Assembly (NCBI GenBank): GCA_002914805.1 | Contig: JXTB01000016.1 | Coordinates: forward strand, 103,014-167,013 | DNA length: 64,000 nt | Direction of reading: 5' to 3' | Source: Parasponia andersonii | Taxonomy: Eukaryota; Streptophyta; Magnoliopsida; Rosales; Cannabaceae | Shown here: positions 33,601 through 44,309 of the stretch, piece by piece | How the letters are laid out: every line of letters starts with the position of its first letter | Position numbering within the stretch: the stretch's first letter is position 1 | The notes under the pieces: model-generated | Told to the model about the DNA's origin: nothing | Databases searched by the model: none | What the model saw: only the letters and a program-made list of their open reading frames with translations | Translations under genes and position numbers: made by a program

Positions 33601-35998
33601 ATTTGAGAACAATATAATATAAATGCTCTAAGATTGGATCAGTATGATTTGAAAGTTAAAGTGAAGTAAATAGAGCTTTTGCACTTAGAATTTGATTGGA
33701 AATCAATGTAGGTTCATATTCTCTTTTTGTTTTTTATTTCTAAGAGCGTCAAAATTAATGATATCTTTCTTATAAATGTGGTTAAAGGCATAGACTCATT
33801 AGTAACCAAAGCATTGTCAAAACTGTTGTTTCTTCATCCACCGTGATTTAAAAAAAAAATCTTTTGGATTCCTTTGTCCACTTTTAAATTAAAAGAATTC
33901 TTTCAAAATAAAAAAGCCAATAAAATATTTTCTCTTTCGTAACAAAAAAATTCTGAATCAAAGAAGATTATAGATGTTGTATGTGAAAACTGATAGGGTT
34001 GGAAATTAAAGAGGTCCGACAACACTGCAACAGTGAACTACTTTCCTTCGAAACAAAAAATTATAAAACAGAAAAAGACATTTAAGTTTGAAAGAAAGAT
34101 AATAAGATAAAACTCTTCTGTTATCCGTTTTTTAAAAAATGTTGGTTTTATTTTTTGAAAGAAGGATAATTGGATAAACTATTCTATTATTTATTTTTTG
34201 AAGAATGTGGGTTCTATTTTTGTAAGGGAATATACTATTTCGATTAGAGAACAACGGAAGGGATTTAAGGAAAACAATTAACAACTTATTTAATATTATT
34301 TCTCTAGAGTTTGTTCACCATCCAAGTGAATGGCCACTGAGAATGACGGCTCTTTTTTTTTTTTTTTTTTAAAAGTACGTCATAAATTTGTCCCCCCATC
34401 ACTTTTTTTTTTTTTCCCCCTTTTTTGAGTTTATAGGATTTGATAATTCAGTTGAACTTGAACTATAAATATATGAACATAAATTACAAATAATAAAATA
34501 AAAATAGAATTGGTTCTTTTTTTTTTTTGAGATAAATCCTAGAACTAGTTTTGCCTTCAAAATTGGGATACTTTGTTTTTGGAGTATTAATAGGAACATT
34601 CAAAATTTGCAACAAACAAAAAGAAAATTGAATTACGTGCAAATTTTGGTGTTTTTGATGCCTTATTATTTGGTGTAAACTTTTTATGCTTTTAGTCTTT
34701 ATTTTTTTTTTTCGTTACACTTTATTGAAAGATGTTGCGTTGCGTTCATACTATCTCAAATAAAATACTAAGATTTACAATTGAATTTATAAGGGTCTGT
34801 GATCACTTACAATCCCGCATTCAAAAAAAAAATTTGGTCAATTAATTGGAGTTATGCTCACGAGAGATAGTTACATATTCTTTATAAGTATCAAGCTTAG
34901 ATGTAGTTTTGAATATCCTCCCCTCAAAACAATAAAAAAAAAACTAGTAAAACTATATAAGATAATAGAGAAGATGGTAGAGATTTTAGTAGAGGTCGTG
35001 TATAAAAAAAGTGAATAGAATATCAGGATAATATATATAAAAAAACCCATAATTTTTAGCCTTTTGTCGAAAAAAACTCATGCATTTTCATTAATATCAA
35101 ATAAAATCTTTTCTTTGTATTTTTCTATCAAATATCACATGATCTATATGTATAGTCAAAATTGGAGTTAAAATTATCGAAAGCAAATGTTTTTAATTTT
35201 TAAAATCAAATAAAAAAATTTTATGTGTTTGAAAGCTGTTATTATTGGATTCTTAAGATATTATAGATCACTTCTCGGTCTAAATGATTATTTCATAATT
35301 ATTTCTATTGGTGCCAATAGATAATAATTTCAAAGAATAAAGACGATTCTGTAATAATTTTAAAGTCAAAATCAAATTTTGACTGTATATGTGAATCCAT
35401 TGAGATTTAATATAAAAATACAAATAAAATATTTTATTTAATATTAATGAAAATACTTGGTTTTTTATTTTTTTTTATTTTTTTTTTTTGCTAAAAGATT
35501 AAAAGTGATAGTTTTTTTTTTTATGATATGATCATATTTATATGCAAAAAAAAAAAAGTGTTTAACAAATAGGAAACTCTATCAATTAAATAATTAATAA
35601 TAATTATCTTTGAATAACCAATTCATAATAGGATACTTATTAGATAATATTTGATTTGAAACATAGATAACTTGATAATCACAAATAATAGTTTCTCTTT
35701 TCTAAAATAGAGAGACCCTATAATAATATAAATACTTTAATAATGCCACATGGGCATTAAAATGAGCCGAACGAATTTTACTCCTAACATTTAGCCCATC
35801 ATTCCTCGGTGCGAGTTTACTCAGACAAGAAGAGTAGTTCAAGTCAAACCTTTACTTATTCTTACAATACTTTCCTTGCATTTTCTTATTAGATAACAAT
35901 TAATATATAGAGTAATCACATTAAAAAATCAAACCTGTAAGAAATGAAGTGGAGTTGTTATTTATTTTATGGCTCTCAGAACTTATTAGGAATAAATA
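33601..35998. other. intergenic, no gene seen
   Basis: AT-rich, with long T and A runs (34350-34372, 34406-34419, 34521-34532, 35470-35490). No domain or gene signal. Confidence 0.5.
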
Positions 35999-36384
35999 AG
36001 AGTTGGAGCTCTCGGAGCTCATTTAGAATAGAGGAATTAGAACTTTCGGCTATCTACTATATACCTTACTAAGAGTATTTAAAAGTACTTATCAGAAAGG
36101 GCAACTCTTATAACTCATTGGAAACTATGAGTAATTAGAGCTCTTGATAGTTATCATTCTTCATCTCAAGAGGATTTAAAAGCACACATTGAAGAAGGAG
36201 GCTCTCGGAACTCATTAGAAGCATAGAAGAATTAGAGCTCTTAATAATTATCTTTCTCTATGTTGAAAGAATTTAAAAGTACTCATCAAATAGGGGCAAA
36301 TGTTGGAACTCATTGGGATGAGAAGGAATTAGAGCTTGTGAGAAATATGGCTCTCCATGTCAAGATGATTTACTTCAACTCATC
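35999..36384. repeat. ~96-bp diverged tandem repeat, four copies
   Basis: Units start near 35999, 36093, 36192 and 36288, with a partial unit before 35999. Each has an 'ctc(g)gaactcatt' word, then 'gaattagagct', then 'gatttaaaagtactcatc'. All frames contain stops, so it is not coding. Confidence 0.7.
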
Positions 36385-36544
36385 AAGGAGGGTTGTTTTC
36401 GAGACATTATGTAATGTCCGAAAGGAATATTTCAGTTTTTATTACAATTTTAAGTTGAGAAATAAATGTAATAGTTTTATAAGATGTAAGAGTAAAGTCA
36501 ATAAATGTATCTTATCTCCTCTTGTCATAGTAAATGATTTTAGC

Positions 36545-37260
36545 TGAGATAAAATAATAACAAGAAAATATACAATGACACAAAACATATTAACATCATC
36601 AAATCACGATCAAACATATCGATTATTAAGATGAGTCAAACAATCCAAATAATCTTTTAACTAATCCAAAGAATTCAAACACACCATAATCCTCAAATCA
36701 AACATGCCCAGACAATCCAAATCACAAATAAAATCAATTACTCCAAACAATCTAAATCAATCAATCTAAACAAGTCGTCATAAAACAAATTACTCCAATA
36801 AAAAATCATTACAAGACAAATAATTCAAACCAGTAAGCCAAACAATCCAAGCCGATCAAATACCAAATAAGTCATTCCAATTAAACTAAATAATTCAAGT
36901 CTGTCAAATATCAAATAAATCACTCCAATTAAACTAAATAATTCAAATCAAACACCATATAAAACAATCCAATCAAAAAGTTTCACACCTTAAACAATTT
37001 CAAACAATCAAATTATACAATTCATCCAATCATTTATTCAAATTAATCCATCTAGATAATCAAATGATAGAGTCAAACACTTCAAATGAACTAAGAAACT
37101 CAAACCAAATAATTTGAACAAACCAGACCAACATTTCAATCACATTAATCAATCAAACTAGCTATTTAAGCATATAATTTAAATACTTCAATCAAGCAAT
37201 AATTCCTCGTTAAAACAAACAAATAAAATAACCATCTGATCAAATAACTATTATAATTGA
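36545..37260. repeat. G-poor, C-rich strand-asymmetric tract with CAATCCAAA-like words
   Basis: On + there are only about 1-5 G per 60 bases, with C several times commoner in most lines. Words such as 'aaacaatccaa' and 'ataattcaaa' recur, and a 48-bp unit is repeated at 36856 and 36904. There is no ORF. It looks like a degenerate satellite or skewed repeat. Confidence 0.55.
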
Positions 37261-38900
37261 AATATTTATCTCTTGAGTTCAACGAAACTTGTAGAAGTTG
37301 ACATATAATTGAAGTTGCACATTCAACCTACAACTTGAACAATTTCATTGCTATAATTTTCAAAAAATTTCTAGATTATGTTACATTTTTTTTAAAAAAT
37401 TTTCATTGTCATCCAGTCAGCCCCACTCCTCACTGCCAGTTTCCTCTGGCCACACACCTCACCTCACCCTGAGTTTGCTCGAGCTAGAGGAATAAGGAAT
37501 GTCCTAAGTTACACTCCAACCCAAATCTCCTACTAAATATACCAAAACAACAAAGAAAAGAAAACAAAACAAAGAACTTGAAAATAAAATATGCATTAAT
37601 AGACATAAGGAATAACACAGTAGAGATAACATGTACACGAAAGAAATATAAAATTCAATTCAAAACATTACACTTCAAAATATAACACAATAGAGAAAAC
37701 ATGTACATACAAGAAATATAAAATTCAATTCAAAAGATAAGTACCAAATAAGTATTTTTAAAATTATGAAAACAAACCAATATGGAAATTTCCTAAGATA
37801 ATTACGAAAGCTGCACACTTTTACTTATCTAATATTATGATATTTTACTTATCCATTTTCTTATGAGGATACATATGTTTATGATAATAATTAAAATAAA
37901 TAAATAAATACATATATGTACAAACATGTGTATATATATATACACGCGAAGAATACTCCTAAAATGTGGAAAGGGTGAATCACGATCATTAATCACTAAA
38001 TATCAAGTTGGAAAAATCCTAACCGTCTTTATAGAGATTTTTTAAAAAAAAAAAATCTCAGTAAAACAAATTGATTAAAATGTACAGTAGATATACATGT
38101 CACCAATAACAGAATTAAAATTCAAAAGAGATTGTGAAAAGCAAGTCCCTATATATATATGTTCACGTTTTTAATAAAATATTAAATAACTTCATAACCT
38201 TAACTAGATTACTCCTCAAAAAAAAAAAAAAAAAAGAACTTAACAATTTTGCGAGCACATCACTGAAATAAGAATCAAATTAACAATTTTGTTGGCGCGC
38301 CTGAACCTGTATTATTTAATTACGTACCAGATGAATATCTTCACAATCACATATAGGTGAAATATAAGTTTTTCTAGTCACTGGCTCCTTGTGAAAACGC
38401 CATTTTTAATTCAATAAAATTATGATTGGCAATATTGATATAAAAAGAGAATACATAACATACACAATAAACTGCTCTATACTACGTTGACATTTGTAAC
38501 ATGTTGTCGGTCATTCTTTTTTCAAAGAAAACATTCATATCATTGATGAGAAGGCAATAAATTAAAACAGATGTAATTAATTCCATTAAAAAAAAAGAGA
38601 AGTAATTAATGATAGACTAGAAAACAGGAACATGTTAACACACACAGACAACCTCATTGTGCAGTTATGGTAGTTATTTATTTATTTATTTATTTTTCAG
38701 ATCTGTTAGTTTTAACTTTTTAAGCATTATCACTGATGAATATGAATATGTGGAGCGACAATAATAGGCTAATACACTATCTCAGTATTTAATTGGTGAA
38801 TCTCACTCGGTTCAACGTGTATTTAAGTGTTGATTAGGATTTGTAATTCATAATAGTAAAAAAATGCACAAAAATCAGTCTTAAAGTTTTAGCGAGGAAT
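37261..38900. other. intergenic, with a 70-bp tandem duplication at 37611-37737
   Basis: Copies at 37611 and 37681 share 'ataacaca(g/a)tagaga' and 'aaatataaaattcaattc'. The rest is AT-rich without a supported feature; a short GC-richer patch lies at 37415-37490. Confidence 0.6.
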
Positions 38901-39302
38901 TAGGTCCTCCAGTATGTATTTTGAAAATTTAGTATGCACATTTTTTTATTGTAAAAGTAAAAGAGAAAAAGTATTAATGATGTACGTCTTTTTATGCACT
39001 TTATTATAGTTATTGGATCACTATTAGATGGTGATCCAACGATTGAAAAAAAATACATATCCATAAGTAAAAAAAAAATACCTATTGGATTGGCAACCAT
39101 ATATATATATTTACCAATGTAAAGGTACTTTTGTTTTAGTCGTTAGATCATCATCTAATGATAATTCAACGACTATAATAATGTACATAAAATACGTGTA
39201 CCATTAATGATATTTTTTTTTTATTTTTTATTATAAAAAATTATACATGATAAATTTTAATTGACCAAAACGATAATAAAAAAAAACCTGCCGGAGTGCC
39301 CA
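38901..39302. mobile_element. fold-back MITE (~400 bp)
   Basis: The core arms 38971-39047 and 39135-39210 are inverted copies, sharing 'ttattatagt(t/c)(a/g)ttg' and 'cat(c/t)taat(g/a)'-type words; weaker similarity extends outward to about 38901 and 39302. Each arm also folds on itself (GGATCAC...GTGATCC at 39014-39036). No coding capacity. Superfamily not assigned. Confidence 0.6.
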
Positions 39303-39317
39303 TATATATATTTAGAA

Positions 39318-41118
39318 TAATCCTAAAAATACCTAATCCATCTAATCTATTTTAGCTAAATACACGATTAATTATCTGTTCTCATAAAACCCAAAAATAT
39401 TTTTTCAAAAAAAAAAAAAAAAGTCCTTCTCTATCTTTTTGGTCAAACTTCAACTGTAAAGTCTCTAAAATATCTTTATATATATATTTCCAAAATCTCT
39501 TACCAAATACTCTCATATCCAATTAGTAGTTTGTTTTATTTTTTAAATTCTTAGATTGCAAAAAAATCTCCATAATTATTATTTTGGCAATAAGTTTTAA
39601 AATATTTTTTTGCAATTAAAAAGATTTAAAAAATAAAGATTTAATATCACCATGGATCTCCAACTTTTATCCAACCTATTTTTTAAGTCGTCGTTCTTTT
39701 ATTTGTATCTTTTAGCTCCCGAATTTTATTCTTTTGTTTTATTTAAATCTTTTTTGTCTATTCCATCAAAATAGATTGTTAAAGCTCACATGGCCAACGC
39801 GTGTTCATCTTCTTCACTGCAGAAGACCATTTTTGAAGATCAACCTCCATTTCAAATAATAATGTCAAGAAATATTTATCATTCCAGTTCAAGATATTGT
39901 ATCTAAGGTTGGTTTATGGCCATAATTATAGAATGTCAAAGCAAAATCCTAAAAGAGTTGGCTTATGACCATTATCGACCGAGTATATTAAATCCAAAAA
40001 ATCAAAAGATCGTGTATAATAGGTGGCAAAATTCTTAAATAACCATTAATGAACAAAATCTAAAACAGAAAAAGGGATTTTATTTCTTTTGGGAAAACAG
40101 TAATTACCGAAGCTTTATAAAAGTTACAAAGGAAATCCATTTTTCAGGAAAAAAAAAAAAAAAAGATTAAAGGAAATCCTAGAAGGATCCATATGAAGAA
40201 ATGGACCGAGGTTGGAGTTAATGTTGACAACGACGCTAACAGAACTTGATCCAAAAGCCAAATACAAATATAAATAAAAAGGAAAAAAGAAAACCCTTAT
40301 ATTCCTCTGACCCAGCTAGATTTAGAAATAACTAATTATTACCTTTTTAAAAGAAATAAAAGTAAAAGAACTGAAAACTTGTCGAAACGAACAGAAAAAG
40401 AAGGCAAATTCATGCCTAATTGAATGATCAAATGGATCCGATTATAATCAAAACGAATTCTCTATGCATCAACTTTGGCGGATTTGGTTTGTTTTTAAAA
40501 AATTAATAGAGAGAAATAAAGAGAAAGAGAAGAGAGATTGTGTTGGAGAAGGTAAAGATTTGGGTTTGAGTTTGGTGGACAGGCAATTAAAAACCACACA
40601 CCGAAAGAAGGTAACCACAACTCCAAAAATGTTTAATATGATTTTATTTTATACCTATCTCTTTACAATTGTTTTTAATTTAATCTTTAGCTTGAGAAAA
40701 CTATAGCTTGGCTGCGAAAATGGTCTTCCATTATGAAGAAGACGAACACGTGCTTGCCATGTGAGTTTTGATGGAGTTGATAAAAGAGATCTAAGTGAAA
40801 CAAAAGTATAAGTTTAGGGAGTTAAAAAGCTATAAATAAAAGAACGAGGATCTGAGTAATATGCTGAGTAAAATTTGGAGGCCCAAGTGATATTAATCCA
40901 AAAATAAATTTAGATATTAATATCTAAGGGCATTATTGCCATATAAGAAAGATTTTAGTCAAAGTTTGACCAAAAAAATAGGACAAGCGTTACTTTTCTT
41001 TTTTTTTTTTTTTTTCTCATTTTAGAAAATAGAATAGATATTTTTGAGTTTTATAAAAAGAGATAATTAAATGTACTATTTTGCTAAAAGAGAAAGGATG
41101 TTTTTCGAATTTTTTTTT
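39318..41118. mobile_element. element with ~400-500 bp inverted repeats (MULE-like), 1.8 kb
   Basis: The left arm 39318-39836 recurs inverted at 40713-41118. Shared blocks, left reading: 'taattatct(g/c)t...ataaaac', 'tttttggtcaaactt', 'tcgttcttttattt', 'ctcacatggc', 'gaagaccattttt'. Identity is roughly 65-75% by eye and indels make the arms unequal. The 0.88-kb core (39837-40712) has only an 80-codon ORF (40464-40706) without a known domain. Long inverted repeats and lack of transposase suit a non-autonomous Mutator-like element. Terminal duplications were not identified. Confidence 0.55.
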
Positions 41119-41561
41119 TCTGAAGATTAGAAAAAAAATATCGTATCTACATTTTATTCATTAACCGTCATACAAATTTCAATTTTCCTTTCATCTAACT
41201 TGGTCATTTTTTGAGTTAACCTCGTAAATTTTCATTCATTTAGCTTATCTTATCATAATTCATCGTCTTTTTTGCGTTGAGGGATTTTATCACGTTCTTT
41301 TGATCAAGTAAGCCACTGTACCAATTTCACTCTTCTATTGATCAAGATAGGAACCACACGATCCATTTGCTTAAACAATCTTTTGCCTTTTGAGTGTACA
41401 AAGTCCTTTCCTTGATATTATAGCCTGTATACATTCAATACTATATATGCATAAAAACATGACATGTCCAATTGCAAATAATACGAGTAACTTATATATA
41501 CAGATATTGTATAAAATGAATTTATCAAATAATTCCGTCTTTCGCATATAAAACCCTACTT

Positions 41562-41753
41562 AATGTTCTTATGATGCTAGCTAATTGGGACTAGCTTAGT
41601 TGGTCCAAGACTTGAGAGATGTGTGTGAGTTTGATAAGAATCAGAGGTTCAAGACTTAGTAGTGTGTGTATAATTAATCTTTCAATTTATAATAAGTGGT
41701 GGTTATTAGTTAAGTTCTATTTTTTTTTTCTATAAAAATGTTCTTGTGATGCT
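41562..41753 (+). mobile_element. tRNA-derived SINE with 17-bp target-site duplication
   Basis: The body is 41579-41736 (158 bp). The polymerase III A box TAGCTTAGTTG at 41592 fits TRGYNNARNNG, and the B box GGTTCAAGACT at 41646 fits GGTTCRANNCC with one mismatch; the spacing is that of a tRNA promoter. The body ends in a run of T (41720-41729) and 'ctataaa'. It is flanked by aatgttcttatgatgct (41562-41578) and aatgttcttgtgatgct (41737-41753), which differ at one base. This is strong support for a retroposed SINE. Confidence 0.85.
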
Positions 41754-41850
41754 TAAGTAAGGTTTACACTTACCTTAGAACTTGAAAATAGAAAAGAAGG
41801 TGAAAGATTGGTTCTCCCTTCTAGAAACTTGATGTGCTTAAAACTTTTAC

Positions 41851-42668
41851 GGTTGGTTTGGTTGCAGTGGTAGAATGGTAATAGTAATTAGAATGAAATG
41901 GAAAAGAATAATAGTGCAATTATGTTGTTTGGTTGAAATAGTAGAATAAGTAGTTGAATGGACATTCTTATATTTGATAAATTGTGAAAAAAAATGAAAT
42001 TAGTTGTATAACGATAAAAAATACTCTTTATTTTAATTATTTTAAATTACATTTAGCATTCAATTATTTCATGAAATTATTTTATATTTAGTATTGTTTT
42101 ATCTTATTAAATTATTTGATTAATTATTTTTTTATTAAATTATTTTATATTTAGAATTAAGTTATATTATTAGTTAAATTATTTATTAAATTATTTTGTA
42201 TTTAGCATGATTTTATTTTATTATTTTTTAGATTATTTTTTATTAATTAAATTACTTAACATTTCTCATTATTTTATTTTATTTATTTATTAAATTACAT
42301 TTTATTAAGTATTTTTATATTAGTATAATTTTATTTTATTATTTTTAAATTATTTTATTAATTAAATTATTATTTTATTAAAATTTATTAAATTATTTTT
42401 TATTAATTAAATTATTTTATTAATTTTTTACATTTAGCATTATTTTAATTTATTAAATTATTTTTTATTAATTAAAGTATTATTTTATTATTATTTTTTA
42501 CATTTATCATTATTTTATTTTATTGTTTCATTAAATTATTTTATTAATTAAATTATTATTTTATTCAGTTATTTTACATTTAGAATTATTTTACTTTATT
42601 TTATTTAATTATTTATTTTTTATTAATTAAATTATATTCCATTCCATTACTCCCAATCAAATATGACC
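41851..42668. mobile_element. AT-rich MITE with internal minisatellite
   Basis: Left end GGTTGGTTTGGTTGCAGTGGT... and right end, reverse-complemented, GGTCATATTTGATTGGGAGT... converge on AATGG in both. Between them, 42040-42640 holds about nine degenerate units of 'ttttacatttagcattattttatttt' type with 'ttattaattaaatta' spacers. GC content there is extremely low. No coding. Confidence 0.55.
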
Positions 42669-42903
42669 TTAATGACCTTAAGGTCTGGTCATATCATTAC
42701 CATTTCTTTTTTGAATTATTTTCTCCTAAAATGATCATAAATATGTTCTAATATTGTATATACACTTAGGTATAAGGTATCATTAGGCAACTTCGTAATT
42801 TATAAGTCGCGGACTTAATATCATATTGTATCATATTGTTAAACACATACAGAACACGTCAATAAATCATAAACATTAGGAAATCCTCATGTTCACGTAG
42901 GTT

Positions 42904-42922
42904 GGGGGGGGGGGGGGGGGGG
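42904..42922. repeat. poly-G run (19 G)
   Basis: An uninterrupted G homopolymer in an otherwise AT-rich region. The length may be unreliable in assembly. Confidence 0.85.
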
Positions 42923-43011
42923 AAGAAAGAGAGCAAGTAGAGGTCATAAAACAAGGTTCAAAGTCCATCAAAATAATTATGCTCCGTATTTAATAATATT
43001 AATCCGTTATC

Positions 43012-43763
43012 GTTGGTGTTGTGCGGTCTAAAATCCTAAGGTCGCATAAGAATTATATGCGACCTCCTCCAAGAAGGATATATGCGACCTCCTCCGTGAT
43101 GCTTATATGCGACCTCTTCCGCAGGTTTTTGTGCGACCTTCTCCGTCCAGTTTTCCTTAACAAACAGGAAACCTATAGGAAAAGGGAAACACGAAAACAC
43201 TATAAAGGAAACCTACAAGAAGAGGGAAATAGGTAAATGTTGTGGAAGAAACCTACAAGGAAAGGGAAACTGAAGACTCTTATTTGCGATTAACTAAGTT
43301 ATCCTTTTCGAGTAGTTATCCAATTGTATTGTTATTTAATTTATGTTACCCAATTGTATAGTTACCCGTTTATACAATTAGGATCCTAGAGACATAGGGA
43401 ACCTTGGGACATAAGGTCACTACAATCTATATAAAGGGGGCTCTATGTTCCGAAGAAGTCATCACCAATTCTGGGCAGAAACAAGTCACAGAGAATAGAA
43501 GTCAGAGCAAATAAACGCTTAGGGTATTCCAAATTTTGGGTAGTCTAATTCTTTAGCATTCTTCAATAGCTTTTGAGTATTGTAACCTTGAGTATTCATC
43601 ATTATAGTGAGAAAACATTGGACGTAGGCTCATCTTTTTCGGGGCTGAACCACTATAAATCCCTCTCTCCTTATTTGCTTTGATTATTTACTTCAATTTA
43701 CACAAGCCACATCTCTTAATTATTTATAAATTTATTGTTGATAAAACCTCCATCAACAGTTGG
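43012..43763 (+). mobile_element. solo LTR of the Tat gypsy family with GTTGG target duplication
   Basis: The LTR occupies 43017-43758 (742 bp), TGTTGTGCGG...CATCAACA, flanked by GTTGG at 43012-43016 and 43759-43763. It matches the 601-bp LTR at 7594-8194 read on its own strand, including TATA box (43428-43435) and terminal sequence. U3 has four copies of a 'tatgcgacct(c)ctcc' unit at 43050-43142. Perfect duplications around a lone LTR mean the internal region was lost by LTR-LTR recombination. Confidence 0.93.
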
Positions 43764-43983
43764 ATTTGTAGTACAATATAAGAGCTAATACACTCACATA
43801 TAATACATACTATTATGATAATGTACCAGCGATTACTTAATTTAATACGTCCCAAATTTTCCTCTCGTACAACACCTAGTTAAGGTCACCTACCTTTCGT
43901 ATCATTTACATTCAGTACGTTGTAATCTCCTCTACGTGTATATAGAAATAACATTACAATTAATAAATTAAATAAGATAGAGC

Positions 43984-44045
<62 letters not shown>

Positions 44046-44309
44046 GGTTCCAATCCATGGATTTGGCAGCTAGACCTTCAAACTCAATTTCAAGTCCCGT
44101 GGCGTTAACCCAATTCACAGGTATATCTTAACATATATACGACGACTTAAGAGCGTAAAAAGGCATCATTTACTAACCATAGTCAATACTTTAACTTATT
44201 AACATTATAACTCCCATGAACTAGCTTCTACTCTCATATCCAAGGTTCTTTTACAAGTGAAATTAAGTTGGCACAAAGATTAAGATGTTTTATATATAAT
44301 ACACTCATG
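43764..44309. other. intergenic with long (TA)n run
   Basis: (TA)n at about 43988-44044 with one interruption. No gene. Confidence 0.6.

Noticed and set aside
36410..36440. 'tgtaatgtccgaaagg' resembling a gypsy LTR start
   Set aside because: No matching end, PBS or target duplication found.
36260..36547. 95-codon ORF
   Set aside because: Starts inside the ~96-bp tandem array and shows no domain.
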